Notes: generated by a model not told the origin, from the letters alone. A stretch of 64,000 bases of DNA from Sphingobacterium gobiense (GCF_002980575.1 NZ_PVBS01000001.1:1178001-1242000), one strand, 5' to 3'. Positions 7,752 to 17,750 are shown, counted from the first letter of the stretch. Numbers and translations are program-made.

Positions 7752-9626
7752 TTACCAACCTGGATTCTGCGGAGTCAAACCCCTGTTTAGTGCCATCTCA
7801 CGTGGTGAAAAAGGCCACAACATATCACGAGGAGAAGCATTTCGAAAACTGAGCACACCATAAGCGGTTCCCGAAGAAGCCCGCGGTACAGGGAAATCTC
7901 CATTCACGAAGTCATTCTCTATGCGCTTCATATTGATCATAAACTTACCCCAGCGAATAAGGTCAGACTTCCGCAACGTTTCAAAACAGAGCTCTCTGGC
8001 TCTTTCATCTTCAATTAGCTCTTGAAAACTCTCCTGGGTAGCTGTTTGATCTTCTGTTAAATCGGGATTACTAGTTTGTCGTTTACTGAGCAGTGCGATC
8101 GCCTCCGCCCCAGACCCGCCACCACCGGTCAATACAACCAACGGTGGAGTTGCGTAGTTCATTCCCTCCGCCGTTATTTTAACTCTTGTCACCGCTCCGT
8201 TCGCATTCACAAATGCCTTGCCTACTGCTCCAGTGCCATCCCCACCGATGATGGTTACTGTAGGTGCAGATGTATAGCCCGTACCACCATTCGTCACCTG
8301 GACCATACGGACCGACTCCTGTGGAAGTTGTTTTCCGTACGCTCTCCTGCGAACTCTGTTTACCGCTTCGATCGCTTCATTAGAAGGCGTTTGGGTAACC
8401 ATATTGTCCGCTTCCGCAAACATCAGTAATACATCGGAAAATCGCAATAATGGAAAATTAATGGGTCCCGCATTCTTGTTTTTCGGTTCGACCAGTTCCA
8501 GTTCGCGGCGCCATTTACCACTTGTGCGCTCATAAATCTGCGCTACAGTAAATGGTATTTCTACAGCAGGCGTTCCGGTTATGCGATACGGTGCGATGGC
8601 CCACTCGCGTCTTTCATCAGCCGACAATAAACTAGCCGCATCCTCGTAGAGATGCCATAGCCGTCCTGTAATCTGGAGAAAACCATAGCTATAACCATAC
8701 GCATCATCTTCGCCAGAATAAGCAATTCCATTGTTACTTCCTACCCGTCCATTTTCTTGGAAAGCGTCTGCGGAATTCCCATAAAACTCTACCTCCCATA
8801 TGGATTCTTTAATATCATAACGATCCTGGCACATATTAATAAATACATGTTGATAAGACGGATTGAGGTCGTGCTGGAATCCATCTTCAGGAGCCGGATC
8901 GATGACCTTCTTGGCCCAAGCCCTAGCTTCCGCATACTTACTGCTATCGTTAATAGGTTCACCAGCCATGTATAAACATACGCGTGCCAGGATGCCCCTT
9001 ACCGCAGATTTACTGACCCGTCCGCCGTGCCCGATAGCAGAAATACTCTTCACCATACCTTCTGCTTGTTTCATATCCGCGAGTATCTGTTCATATACTT
9101 CTCGGGCTGGAACGCGCGGTGCTACAGTTTGGTCGGCCGAACGGATGGGTTCTAACATCAAGGGTACGGCACCCCAGTTGTTCACTAACATCAAATGGTA
9201 AAAAGCGCGTAAAAATAGGGCCTCCCCTTTAATTGCTGCCAATTCAGTTTCATCCATCTCTACCTTATCCGCATTTGCAAGTAAAAAATTAGCTCTATTG
9301 ATACCTTCATACCAATGCTCCCAATTGTTAGCGATCCGAGCATCGGATGGTTCCGTGCTGTAGACCGCCACCCCTACCCGGGTTGAACTACGCGCGTAAT
9401 AGCCCTCGTCTCCTTCAAGCCCCATACGGCCGAGCATTTGGTCACCAAACGTCTGCGGCCGGCCCATCCTATCGTAAACGCCCGCGAGAGCCGATCTGAG
9501 CTGCGCTTCCGTTTCATAATAATTTTCCGGCGATAATGCATCCATTGGCGTCGTTTCCAGAAAGTTTTTACAAGCTGCAAAATGGAGCAGCAGTAACACG
9601 ACAATTATAAAATATCTTTTCTTCAT
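7752..9626 (-). CDS. SusD/RagB-family nutrient-binding lipoprotein, with an inserted repeat module
   Basis: A 624-residue outer-membrane lipoprotein that would form the lid of the neighbouring SusC channel. It has a signal peptide ending in FAACKNFLETTP (lipobox Cys), SusD helical/TPR landmarks (AEALFLRAFYHLMLVNNWGA-like segment near residue 130, LLRFSDVLLMFAEADN near 400) and the conserved ERARELCFETLRKSDLIRWG close to the end. The closing PQNPGW is typical of SusD proteins. An unusual glycine-rich insertion occupies about residues 438-515, between the conserved VNRVRRRAYG and PDLTEDQ segments. It carries two units related to GGTGYTSAPTVTI. ATG 9626 was chosen over an upstream TTG at 9635. 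It follows susC by 18 bases. Confidence 0.93.
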   Translation of the reverse strand: MKKRYFIIVVLLLLHFAACKNFLETTPMDALSPENYYETEAQLRSALAGVYDRMGRPQTFGDQMLGRMGLEGDEGYYARSSTRVGVAVYSTEPSDARIANNWEHWYEGINRANFLLANADKVEMDETELAAIKGEALFLRAFYHLMLVNNWGAVPLMLEPIRSADQTVAPRVPAREVYEQILADMKQAEGMVKSISAIGHGGRVSKSAVRGILARVCLYMAGEPINDSSKYAEARAWAKKVIDPAPEDGFQHDLNPSYQHVFINMCQDRYDIKESIWEVEFYGNSADAFQENGRVGSNNGIAYSGEDDAYGYSYGFLQITGRLWHLYEDAASLLSADERREWAIAPYRITGTPAVEIPFTVAQIYERTSGKWRRELELVEPKNKNAGPINFPLLRFSDVLLMFAEADNMVTQTPSNEAIEAVNRVRRRAYGKQLPQESVRMVQVTNGGTGYTSAPTVTIIGGDGTGAVGKAFVNANGAVTRVKITAEGMNYATPPLVVLTGGGGSGAEAIALLSKRQTSNPDLTEDQTATQESFQELIEDERARELCFETLRKSDLIRWGKFMINMKRIENDFVNGDFPVPRASSGTAYGVLSFRNASPRDMLWPFSPREMALNRGLTPQNPGW

Positions 9627-9644
9627 GATTTTCAATACTATGTT

Positions 9645-12600
9645 TTACAATGTAGCTTTAATCCCAAACACAATAGTACGTGCGTGAGGGTAGGCTGAGT
9701 AGTCAAATCCAGGTGTAAGCACGGAGTGCTTAGAGGATACTTCCGGATCGAAGCCCGAATACGATGTCCATGTGAACAGGTTTTGTGCTGATGCTGTTAA
9801 GGTCAAATCCTGTATTTTCGCACGTTGTATCCACGTCTTCGGCAAGCTGTACCCGAAGAACAGTGTTTTCAAACGCAGGAACGAACCGTCCTCTATTATT
9901 TTAGAAGAATAGATACCGTTAGGTCCCCAGCCTCCTACACGATAATGCTCATTAGACGGATTCTCTGGCGTCCATCGGTCAGCATACGACGTGAACTGAT
10001 TTAAGCTCAACCTAGTCGAGCCCTCAAAGATAAGTCTGTTCGCGTTCAAGATATCGTTGCCGGCAGACCACTGAAAAAACACACCAAGACTAAAACCTTT
10101 ATAAGTAAAGTTATTAGAAAATCCCCCAATATGAATCGGAATACCGCGACCTATTACCGTCAGGTCGTACTGATTAATCACGCCATCCCCGTTCAAATCT
10201 AGATACTTTATATCGCCCGGCTTCACGGTGATGTTCTGTCTATCATTATTATTCGTGGTTATATGGCTTTTTAATTCATATACATCAGGTGCTATTTCAT
10301 CGAAATCTTCAAATTGATAGATACCGTCCCAAATGTAACCATACATCTGTCCCGCAGGTTGACCGATTTTCGATATATATGCGGGCGTGTTGTTAAACGC
10401 TGTTTCCCACGTTACGTTATTGATGATACTATTTTCACCCTCCGTCAACGCCAATATCTTGTTTTTATTAAAGCTGATGTTAAAATTAGACTGCCAACTA
10501 AAATCTTTCGTTTTCACATTCACGGTATTGAGTGTCAACTCGATCCCTTGGTTCCGCACCTTTCCAACATTCTTATAGACTCTTGTAAAACCCGTGTGGT
10601 ACGGCATGTTGGCGTTTAGCAACAGGTCGTTAGTCGTTTTTCGGTAGAGGTCAACCGTAAATTCAAACCTGTTTTTCAGAAAAGAGACGTCGTAGCCTAT
10701 ATCTATCTGCTCCGTTGTTTCCCATTTCAATTGCGAATTGCCTAAACTGGATATATTCACGCCTTGTGTAGGAATTTGGTTCCCAAAAGAATAAGCTGCG
10801 TTATTATTAGGGTCCACTAAAGCAAACGCAGCAAAATCTGACACCCTGTTATTTCCCGTCAGTCCGTAACTGACACGCAATTTTGCTTCCGAGATAATGT
10901 TTTGATTTTTCATAAACGGCTCGTTTATCATACGCCATGCAAACGCCCCCGAAGGAAAGAATCCCCACTTATTAGCGGTCAGAAATTTTGATGATCCATC
11001 TGCACGAAAAGAAGCTGTGAATAAATACCGCGAATCATAATTATAATTAGCCCGCGCCAGATACGACTGTAATCTAAAAATGGAAGCCCCTCCCGAAGTC
11101 CCCAAAGGCGTACCTTGTCGAAGTCCATGGATTCCTAAGGACTCGTTCGGAACAAGTATCGCCGTATAACCTCCCGACTCGTTTCTACTTTCCTGCAAGC
11201 TATAAGCACCCATTAGGTCAAGCTGATGAACGTTGTTGATCCTCGTCTTATACGTAAGGATATTTTCGCTAGACCAAGCGATACGTTCGGAGAACGATTT
11301 CGATCCCCATTGCCCACGTGAATTGGAAGGTAAAAGAGGCGTTCCACGAGATGTCAACGAATTATAAAAATTCTCTGACCTCGAATTAAGGCTGTTTAAT
11401 CCGCCTGTCATCTTCAAGGTCAAACCCTTTATAATTTCATAAGAAAGGTAAGCGTTGGCAATAAGATTGTTTCTAAAGACTTTCCGATGTTCATTCTGTG
11501 TTGATATAATCGGATTAATCCGGTAATCTTCCAATGGGTTTACATCCTCATCCATCATATCATCTCCTAAATCATCTAATGAAAAGTCTACGCTCCCTGT
11601 GACCGGTCGATATCCCAACGTTGCGTAGAGTAAGTAACTGGTGGCCGAACCACCCGCATTGGCCAACGAGGCCTCTCGTCCAAACGCCATTCTGCTAGAA
11701 TAATTTGCATCAACTCCCGCTTTCACTTTTTTACTGAATGTCTGCTCTAATGAAAATCTACCCTGATACCGATTGCTTCCCGTATTGATAATAACGGCGT
11801 CCGAATCAAAAACCGATCCCGATATCGAGTACTTTGTTTGGTCATTACCACCTCTGACCGCTACATTGTGAATATTGGTCGCTCCCTTGCGAAACAGCCT
11901 ATCCTGCCAATCTATGCCCTTCATACCTCGATACGTTTCAAGTGTGGTCGTCGAGTCGTCGAAATAACGGTGGCCATTGCCTCTGTCGGCCTGATAACGT
12001 ACAAATTCATATGCATCCATCATCTCCATGCGTTTGATAATTTCCTGAAACCCATAAGAACCATTATACGTCACGACCGGCGCCCCAATCTTACCCCTTT
12101 TCGTTTCAATGATAACCACACCATTCGAACCACGAGCCCCATATATAGCCGTTGCTGATGCATCTTTGAGGATATTCATAGATTCTATATCGTCCATGTT
12201 GAGTGAACCCGGATCAAAATCCTCTATAGGGAAACCATCCACGACATACAAAGGTGCATTACTTTGTGTCAGCGAGCCGGCTCCACGGATAACGATATTA
12301 ATCCCTTCTCCCCCTGGCTGCCCTTCACTTGCAGAGACCTGAACGCCCGCTATTCTCCCTGCTAGCGCTTGATCAAATGAAACTACAGGCGCGTTCGCCA
12401 GTTCCTCCACTTTTACAATACCGACAGAACCTGTGAGGTCTTCTCGATTTACGGTACCGTACCCGACAACGACTACTTCATTTATTTCGCCCGATATTGG
12501 ATATAACCTAACATTGACTGGAGAACTCCCTTTAAAGGAGACTTCCTGCTTATTGTATCCAACCATGCTGAATACGACCGTATAATTACCTTTAGGAAGA

Positions 12601-13124
12601 TTCATACTATATTGCCCTTTTTGGTTGGTTGCCGTCGTTACCGAGCTCTCTTTCAAAGATACGGTTGTCCCCTCGAGGGGGTTACCGGCCTCATCTAAAA
12701 CGATGCCGCTAATACGAACCGTTTCCTGACTCTCGACTTTTAAAGGGCTTGAATACGATGGACCGGTTTTCTCATTAATGACAATCACCTTATTCTTCAG
12801 AGTCCAATTAAAGGGTAAACCGGATAGTATTTTTTCCATAGCTACCGCTAAGGGAACATCTTTCAAAACCGCATTTACCGTTACTGGCGTTTTAGTTTTG
12901 GCATTTACAAAGAAACGGAGACCAGTTTGTTCTTGTATTTGGCGCATTGCCTCGTTCAAGGGAATGTCTCGCGCATTCAGTGAAATCCGTTGCGCATAAC
13001 TATTTGGTGAGGCCTGCAATACCGTTATGCATGTTAGTAGCAATATCAATTTCATTCGTACCAAAATCTTTTTAGCCAAAAATACATCAATAGACATATT
13101 TTCGACTTTTTGATTAAAAATCAT
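9645..13124 (-). CDS. SusC/RagA TonB-dependent outer-membrane transporter with STN domain (locus 1)
   Basis: This 1159-residue protein imports an oligomeric nutrient together with SusD. After a signal peptide (cleavage near NSYAQ, about residue 45) comes an STN/secretin domain (about 46-116) that contacts the periplasmic part of FecR. A carboxypeptidase-D-like beta domain follows (about 133-220, ISGIVLDEAGNPLEGTTVSL), then the SusC motif EVVVVGYGTVNREDLTGSV, a plug domain (to about 345) and a 22-strand barrel ending in a hydrophobic/aromatic strand (RTIVFGIKATL). The STN domain makes it a transducer: ligand entry signals through FecR to the ECF sigma factor. No glycan-degrading enzyme is nearby, so the substrate is unknown. 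Confidence 0.95.
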   Translation of the reverse strand: MIFNQKVENMSIDVFLAKKILVRMKLILLLTCITVLQASPNSYAQRISLNARDIPLNEAMRQIQEQTGLRFFVNAKTKTPVTVNAVLKDVPLAVAMEKILSGLPFNWTLKNKVIVINEKTGPSYSSPLKVESQETVRISGIVLDEAGNPLEGTTVSLKESSVTTATNQKGQYSMNLPKGNYTVVFSMVGYNKQEVSFKGSSPVNVRLYPISGEINEVVVVGYGTVNREDLTGSVGIVKVEELANAPVVSFDQALAGRIAGVQVSASEGQPGGEGINIVIRGAGSLTQSNAPLYVVDGFPIEDFDPGSLNMDDIESMNILKDASATAIYGARGSNGVVIIETKRGKIGAPVVTYNGSYGFQEIIKRMEMMDAYEFVRYQADRGNGHRYFDDSTTTLETYRGMKGIDWQDRLFRKGATNIHNVAVRGGNDQTKYSISGSVFDSDAVIINTGSNRYQGRFSLEQTFSKKVKAGVDANYSSRMAFGREASLANAGGSATSYLLYATLGYRPVTGSVDFSLDDLGDDMMDEDVNPLEDYRINPIISTQNEHRKVFRNNLIANAYLSYEIIKGLTLKMTGGLNSLNSRSENFYNSLTSRGTPLLPSNSRGQWGSKSFSERIAWSSENILTYKTRINNVHQLDLMGAYSLQESRNESGGYTAILVPNESLGIHGLRQGTPLGTSGGASIFRLQSYLARANYNYDSRYLFTASFRADGSSKFLTANKWGFFPSGAFAWRMINEPFMKNQNIISEAKLRVSYGLTGNNRVSDFAAFALVDPNNNAAYSFGNQIPTQGVNISSLGNSQLKWETTEQIDIGYDVSFLKNRFEFTVDLYRKTTNDLLLNANMPYHTGFTRVYKNVGKVRNQGIELTLNTVNVKTKDFSWQSNFNISFNKNKILALTEGENSIINNVTWETAFNNTPAYISKIGQPAGQMYGYIWDGIYQFEDFDEIAPDVYELKSHITTNNNDRQNITVKPGDIKYLDLNGDGVINQYDLTVIGRGIPIHIGGFSNNFTYKGFSLGVFFQWSAGNDILNANRLIFEGSTRLSLNQFTSYADRWTPENPSNEHYRVGGWGPNGIYSSKIIEDGSFLRLKTLFFGYSLPKTWIQRAKIQDLTLTASAQNLFTWTSYSGFDPEVSSKHSVLTPGFDYSAYPHARTIVFGIKATL

Positions 13125-13233
13125 AACTTTGTTCTATGTTTTAGGGTTTATAATTTACGCTTAGCCGCTGTAAACAGCGGTACTATTTTAACCGCCCTAA
13201 GCACATCTGGATAGTGTTCACAGCGCTATCCAG
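13124..13233 (+). promoter_or_regulatory. SusC leader region of locus 1: opposing TAnnTTTG element and two hairpins
   Basis: The 213-base gap between FecR and SusC contains TAACTTTG (13124-13131) on the plus strand, that is, pointing away from susC, starting at the susC initiation codon. Two hairpins follow: CCGCTG/CAGCGG at 13165-13180 and CTGGATAG/CTATCCAG at 13207-13233. The second is followed by a T-containing but imperfect tract. The layout parallels the stronger antisense-RNA candidate of locus 2, but evidence here is weak. The hairpins may equally belong to the susC leader mRNA. Confidence 0.25.
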
Positions 13234-13337
13234 CTATGTATCATTTTCGACGGTATTCCTAATAATCTTTAGGAAAAAATTGAATTTATCATACTTCTTT
13301 TCATTACGTTATACAATCTGTTAATTACTCCGTTATT

Positions 13338-14462
13338 TCAGGGCATAATGATCAATTTTTGGGTCGAGCCATGCAACTCCAATCTAAAATGGAGACCACT
13401 TTCCTTCAGTATGCCCAGTACCGATGACAAATGGAGGTTCCGTTCAATTTCGCCCGAAAAATATGTTGTCGGAACAGCACCTCTATATTCTATATCCAGG
13501 TTATACCAGCGACTCAGTTCCGTCATCGCCTTTTTTAACTCCGTATGAGAAAATCGGAACAAGCCTTCTTTCCAACCGATTGTCCGCTCAACATCAGCTA
13601 TCCGAGCATATAGCTGGTTATCAATATATACGGATTCCTCTCCGGGTTTTAGCGTAACAGACGAATGATGTGCCGAGACACTTAGCGAACCCCTTACCAG
13701 CGTAGTTTTTACTTCTCTTTCCCCCGGATATGCCGAAACATTAAAAGCAGTCCCCAACACATTTATTTCCTGTCCCCTACAAAGCACCTTGAACGGTCTT
13801 TTGCTGTCTTTAGCAACCTCGAAATACCCTTCACCTTCGAGCTCTATTATACGCTCTTCCGAAGAAAATGCAGTGGGATATTTCAATGAGGAGGCAGCAT
13901 TGAGCCATACTTTAGATCCATCAGACAGCACGATTTGATATTGCCCCCCTTTTGGAGTATTCAACATCATCAGCGAAGAAGAACGATGTTCATCTAAAAC
14001 ACGACGCCCATCCGTATATGTAATTTCATCTCCGATTACAATACCCTCTTGGTCGCTGTTTAAATCTAAAACCGTACCGTCGGCCAATGTGAGCACGGCT
14101 TTATTCGTTCCTGGTGCGACATCTTCCAGCACGACGAAATGCGAGCTATCAACATTCATATTTACTTTCTCATAAACGACGTACAGACCGACAAGTGCTG
14201 CCAACAGGACAGCCGCGACAGCCCCGCATACCCTTAATCGTCTATGACGACGCCTTATCTTTGCCTCTTTGTATACCCTTTCCAACAACGTACGACAATG
14301 CATCTCTTTTGACGAGGCAATATGTTCTTGGATAAAAATTGGGGTATTTACGGAACTAGAAAACCAGTCGTCAAACTCTCGTTGTTCCGTTTCCGACAGG
14401 CTGCCGTTCAACCAACGGCTGGCCAAGTCCTGCATGCGTGTGTTCTGGTCGCTCTTTCCCAT
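13338..14462 (-). CDS. FecR-family anti-sigma factor (locus 1)
   Basis: A 374-residue single-pass inner-membrane protein. The cytoplasmic N-terminus (residues 1-85, with ASRWLNGSLSETEQREFDDW) would hold the sigma factor. One membrane helix lies at about 90-110 (VCGAVAAVLLAALVGLYVVY). The periplasmic FecR domain contains APGTNKAVLTLADGTVLDL and TPKGGQYQIVLSDGSKVWLN, followed by ELEGEGYFEVAKD. The DUF4974-type C-terminus (about 300-374) would receive the signal from the STN domain of SusC. It starts 71 bases after the sigma gene and precedes susC by 213 bases. Confidence 0.93.
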   Translation of the reverse strand: MGKSDQNTRMQDLASRWLNGSLSETEQREFDDWFSSSVNTPIFIQEHIASSKEMHCRTLLERVYKEAKIRRRHRRLRVCGAVAAVLLAALVGLYVVYEKVNMNVDSSHFVVLEDVAPGTNKAVLTLADGTVLDLNSDQEGIVIGDEITYTDGRRVLDEHRSSSLMMLNTPKGGQYQIVLSDGSKVWLNAASSLKYPTAFSSEERIIELEGEGYFEVAKDSKRPFKVLCRGQEINVLGTAFNVSAYPGEREVKTTLVRGSLSVSAHHSSVTLKPGEESVYIDNQLYARIADVERTIGWKEGLFRFSHTELKKAMTELSRWYNLDIEYRGAVPTTYFSGEIERNLHLSSVLGILKESGLHFRLELHGSTQKLIIMP

Positions 14463-14533
14463 TCAATAGGTGCTTTATAAATAAGTACCCTGACAAGACC
14501 AAATCCTTCATTTTATTTTTTTTTAGCGCTATC

Positions 14534-15112
14534 TTATGTGAATGTGAATAGATACACAGACAGAAACCGTTGTAATCCAGAACGGAGAACTTTTTTTACC
14601 CGCACAAGATGTGCGTCCACTGCCTTTTCGGTTATATCCAATTCTGAGGCAATTTCGCGATAACTCATCCCTTCCTCTTTATTCATCCGGTAAATCAGTC
14701 TCGCTTTCTCGGGAAGATTACCGACGAGTTGTTCGAGGCGTTCCCGAAGTTCAGCAAAATCTAGGTATTGCTGGGTAGCATCATCTAACAAATCTACCGA
14801 ACCGTGCCCTTCCTCGAAATATAAACGTCGAACACGTTGGTGGTTCAATGCTTTTATTACTCTATACTTAACCGCTACCAATAAGTAATGCTGAAAGTTG
14901 CCGGTTATATTTAGTGCTTTCCTTCTTTTCCATAACGATACAAACACATCCTGAACGATATTTTCCGCTTCCATCACATCATCTAATTTATGTATCGCTA
15001 TCTGGAGTAACTTATCCCAATAACGGTTAAACAGCTCGTTGAAAGCTTGTTCCTTTCCTTTCGATATCAGGTGTAAAAGTTCACTATCAGCGAGCGGTTT
15101 ATAAGACATCAT
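14534..15112 (-). CDS. ECF RNA polymerase sigma-70 factor (locus 1)
   Basis: A 192-residue sigma factor of the Bacteroidota SusCD-linked class. Region 2 (about residues 20-90) contains FNRYWDKLLQIAIHKLDD and the IVQDVFVSLWKRR motif. Region 4 (about 125-180) contains LPEKARLIYRMNKEEGMSYR, EIASELDITEKAVDAHLVR. It is the first gene of the locus and is expected to transcribe susC onwards when released by FecR. Two adjacent ATG codons are available; the first, at 15112, is used. It is divergent from the serine hydrolase gene, with 197 bases between. Confidence 0.93.
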   Translation of the reverse strand: MMSYKPLADSELLHLISKGKEQAFNELFNRYWDKLLQIAIHKLDDVMEAENIVQDVFVSLWKRRKALNITGNFQHYLLVAVKYRVIKALNHQRVRRLYFEEGHGSVDLLDDATQQYLDFAELRERLEQLVGNLPEKARLIYRMNKEEGMSYREIASELDITEKAVDAHLVRVKKVLRSGLQRFLSVYLFTFT

Positions 15113-15309
15113 ATCTACGGTATAGGTATAAACATAACATTAAACTATAAAGCGCCGAAAATGAATTCAGGTTTAGTCATCGGTGCCAACAACACAAAGT
15201 TATAACAATAAATCCAAAATAACCGACATTAATGTCTTGTTCTCCTTATTTTTCCTAAATTAGCACAAGGAATCGACAGCACGCTATCATAAACTTAAAC
15301 AACTTCCAA

Positions 15310-16584
15310 ATGAAAAAAATTCTCTATCAGGCTATTCTTTTTTGCCTTTCTATACATTGCGGATCTGTGTATATAAGTGCTCAACCGAAGCAAATCGAGC
15401 GGATGGATTCCCTGCTCCAGTCGTTCATTGACAACGGCAAAACAAATGTTGTAGCAGCATATGTTGCAAAGGGTGGTGATGTACTATATCATAAGGCATT
15501 CGGATACAAAGACTTCGAAAATAAGATTCCGGCAAGTGTTGATGATTATTATGTCCTGTTTTCTCAAACTAAGGCTGTTATTTCGGTCGCCTTTATGACT
15601 TTAGTGGATAAAGGATTGGTGTCTGTCGATGATCCTGTCGCCAACTATTTCCCAGGTATACCGGATCAGATCATAACGACGCTGAACGAAGACGGCACCT
15701 ATGAAACGAGAACAGCTAATGTACCGATGACCTTCGTTCATCTCATGGCACACTCCTCTGGTCTAGGCGCTGGTCAAGCAGGTGCACTACGACGTAAAAG
15801 ACGCCCGCAAGAAGATAGGCCTCCCGGATTTGCTGGCCATACTGACGAGCGTAAAACTACAGGCCAACGCACCATGGGCGTGGATGGCGAAGTACGTTAT
15901 CTGAAAGATGAAATGGAAGCGTTGGCCAAATATCCTTTAGGATTCGAACCGGGCTCGGAGTATAACTACCACGTCAGTACAAATATGCTGGCCTATATGA
16001 TCGGGCGTATTTCGGGCAAGCCACTACGCGAATATGTAAAGGAGACCATCTTAATCCCGCTAGGTATGAATGACACCGACTGGTATTATCCAGCCGACAA
16101 ATTGGATAGATTTGTAAAGCCATATAATTATGTCGATGGCAAATTGGAAAAGGGGACTACAATGTATGCTGAAGGTGCTGTAAGTCCGGTCCAAACATAC
16201 TGTGAAGGTGCTATCGGCCTGAATGGACCGATTGGGGACTATGCCAAATTCTGCCAGATGCTGCTCAATAAAGGAGAATATAATGGGGTACGAATACTAA
16301 AGGCCGAGACCGTGGACGCGATGACCACCATCAACCGTCTTCCTGCAGTAAACTCGGGAGGCAAAGGATTCCAATTTGGACTTGGCTTTGAACTGCACAA
16401 CCCGAACCGCAAACCCTTACCTGAGGTATCCAATAGCGCGTATTCGTGGGGAGGTATGTTGGGAACAGCGTACATCATTGATCCGCAAAATGATATGACA
16501 GCACTCTTTTATCTCAATATGTTTAAGAAAGAAGAGCTGTACCCCCTATTTTTGAAAGAAGTGTATCACGTGATCAAGCCGTAA
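15310..16584 (+). CDS. serine hydrolase, beta-lactamase/esterase (class C-like) fold
   Basis: A 424-residue exported enzyme with signal peptide (residues 1 to about 24, ending near YISAQ). The nucleophile motif Ser-x-x-Lys is visible as FSQTKAVISVAF. The second catalytic region with the conserved Tyr is SEYNYHVSTNMLAYMIGRIS, and the C-terminal WGGMLGTAYIIDPQND corresponds to the third motif. These belong to the beta-lactamase-related hydrolase family (PF00144), which includes esterases and D-aminopeptidases; true beta-lactamase activity is not implied. A basic stretch around residues 155-185 (rich in Arg/Pro) is an unusual loop insertion. It is divergent from locus 1 and precedes the EEP-family gene by 73 bases. 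Confidence 0.9.
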   Translation: MKKILYQAILFCLSIHCGSVYISAQPKQIERMDSLLQSFIDNGKTNVVAAYVAKGGDVLYHKAFGYKDFENKIPASVDDYYVLFSQTKAVISVAFMTLVDKGLVSVDDPVANYFPGIPDQIITTLNEDGTYETRTANVPMTFVHLMAHSSGLGAGQAGALRRKRRPQEDRPPGFAGHTDERKTTGQRTMGVDGEVRYLKDEMEALAKYPLGFEPGSEYNYHVSTNMLAYMIGRISGKPLREYVKETILIPLGMNDTDWYYPADKLDRFVKPYNYVDGKLEKGTTMYAEGAVSPVQTYCEGAIGLNGPIGDYAKFCQMLLNKGEYNGVRILKAETVDAMTTINRLPAVNSGGKGFQFGLGFELHNPNRKPLPEVSNSAYSWGGMLGTAYIIDPQNDMTALFYLNMFKKEELYPLFLKEVYHVIKP

Positions 16585-16657
16585 AAGTTACCCGTATTTT
16601 TTCGTTTTACGGCCAAATTTCTTATTTTTAGATGTCTTTCAATTCAACATACCCAAC

Positions 16658-17737
16658 ATGGCTACGACACTCGCTGTTATCTCTATTCTCTTAATTCTTT
16701 TAAGCGTACTGCCATTTATCCAACATCAGCACTGGATATTCCGCGTAGCCGAATTTATCAAAATACAGCTTCTCATCCTACAAACCGTCGTCTTCGGTGT
16801 AACCATGGTATATGTACAGGAGATACGTTGGCTTTGGGTAGTACAAGCCTTTCAGTTTTTATTGATTATTTATCATGTCTATGTTTTGATGCGCTACACA
16901 AAATTCTGGAAGAAGCAAAAACCCACAAAAACAGCATTTAGTTCGGATAAGATAAAGATTGTCTCATGCAACATCTACCAATTCAACACCGAGCACCATC
17001 GTTTTATCCAGCTTATCGAACAAGAACAGCCGGATATCTTCGTCACTATGGAGAGTAACGCCGACTGGGGAAAAGCTATGCAGTGTTTGGAAAAGGACTA
17101 CCCCTATCAAGAGAAGGTAGCGCTGGAGAATACCTATGGGATGCATTTTTTCACGAAACTAAAAGTTAGAAACATACAAACCCATTATTTTGTAGCGGAT
17201 GATGTTCCTAGCATAGAAGCGGAGCTGGAAACACCTGATGGTCATCGGTTTGTTTTCTTTGCAGTGCACCCGCCCCCGCCAAGTCCGACGGAAGAAGAGA
17301 ATTCCAAAGAAAGGGATGGCGACCTGCTTTCAGTAGCGAAGAAAGTGAGGGACTATACCTTGCCTGTACTAGTGATCGGCGATTTCAACAATGTTGCCTG
17401 GGCAAAGTCCTCGATTTTGTTCAAAAAGACCAGCGAACTAATCGATGCACGCATCGGACGTGGCATATTATCGACCTTCCATGCCAAGTATTGGTTTTTC
17501 AGAGTCCCGTTGGATCTATTGTTTCACAGTACGGATATTATTATCGACAAGCTATTCATTTATCCATCTGTTGGCTCCGATCACTTTCCGATTGGCTGCA
17601 CCTTTCACGTCGATGTCGAATCCGAAGAGCAGGAAGAAGATATAAAGCATCTGGAAGCAGGCGAAATGGAGGAAGTGAATGAACTTATAGAAGAAGGAAA
17701 AGCCGAAGAAAGCGATAACCGGTCGGTCGATAACTAA
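16658..17737 (+). CDS. membrane-anchored endonuclease/exonuclease/phosphatase-family protein
   Basis: A 359-residue protein with three N-terminal hydrophobic segments (about 5-22, 33-52 and 60-80) followed by an EEP domain (about 100-325). Conserved elements are KIVSCNIYQFNTEH, the metal-binding Glu in FVTMESNADW, the catalytic VLVIGDFNN (Asp-x-Asn) and the terminal GSDHFPIGC (Asp-His). The family covers nucleases, inositol and sphingolipid phosphodiesterases. The membrane-anchored architecture is common in Bacteroidota and its substrate is unknown. The last 35 residues are a very acidic tail (EEQEEDIKHLEAGEMEEV...). An intrinsic terminator follows. Confidence 0.87.
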   Translation: MATTLAVISILLILLSVLPFIQHQHWIFRVAEFIKIQLLILQTVVFGVTMVYVQEIRWLWVVQAFQFLLIIYHVYVLMRYTKFWKKQKPTKTAFSSDKIKIVSCNIYQFNTEHHRFIQLIEQEQPDIFVTMESNADWGKAMQCLEKDYPYQEKVALENTYGMHFFTKLKVRNIQTHYFVADDVPSIEAELETPDGHRFVFFAVHPPPPSPTEEENSKERDGDLLSVAKKVRDYTLPVLVIGDFNNVAWAKSSILFKKTSELIDARIGRGILSTFHAKYWFFRVPLDLLFHSTDIIIDKLFIYPSVGSDHFPIGCTFHVDVESEEQEEDIKHLEAGEMEEVNELIEEGKAEESDNRSVDN

Positions 17738-17750
17738 GGCTAAACCGTTT

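Noticed and set aside
15310..16584. Annotation of the serine hydrolase as a beta-lactamase resistance gene
   Set aside because: Only the Ser-x-x-Lys fold family is supported; the second and third motifs are closer to esterases and peptidases.
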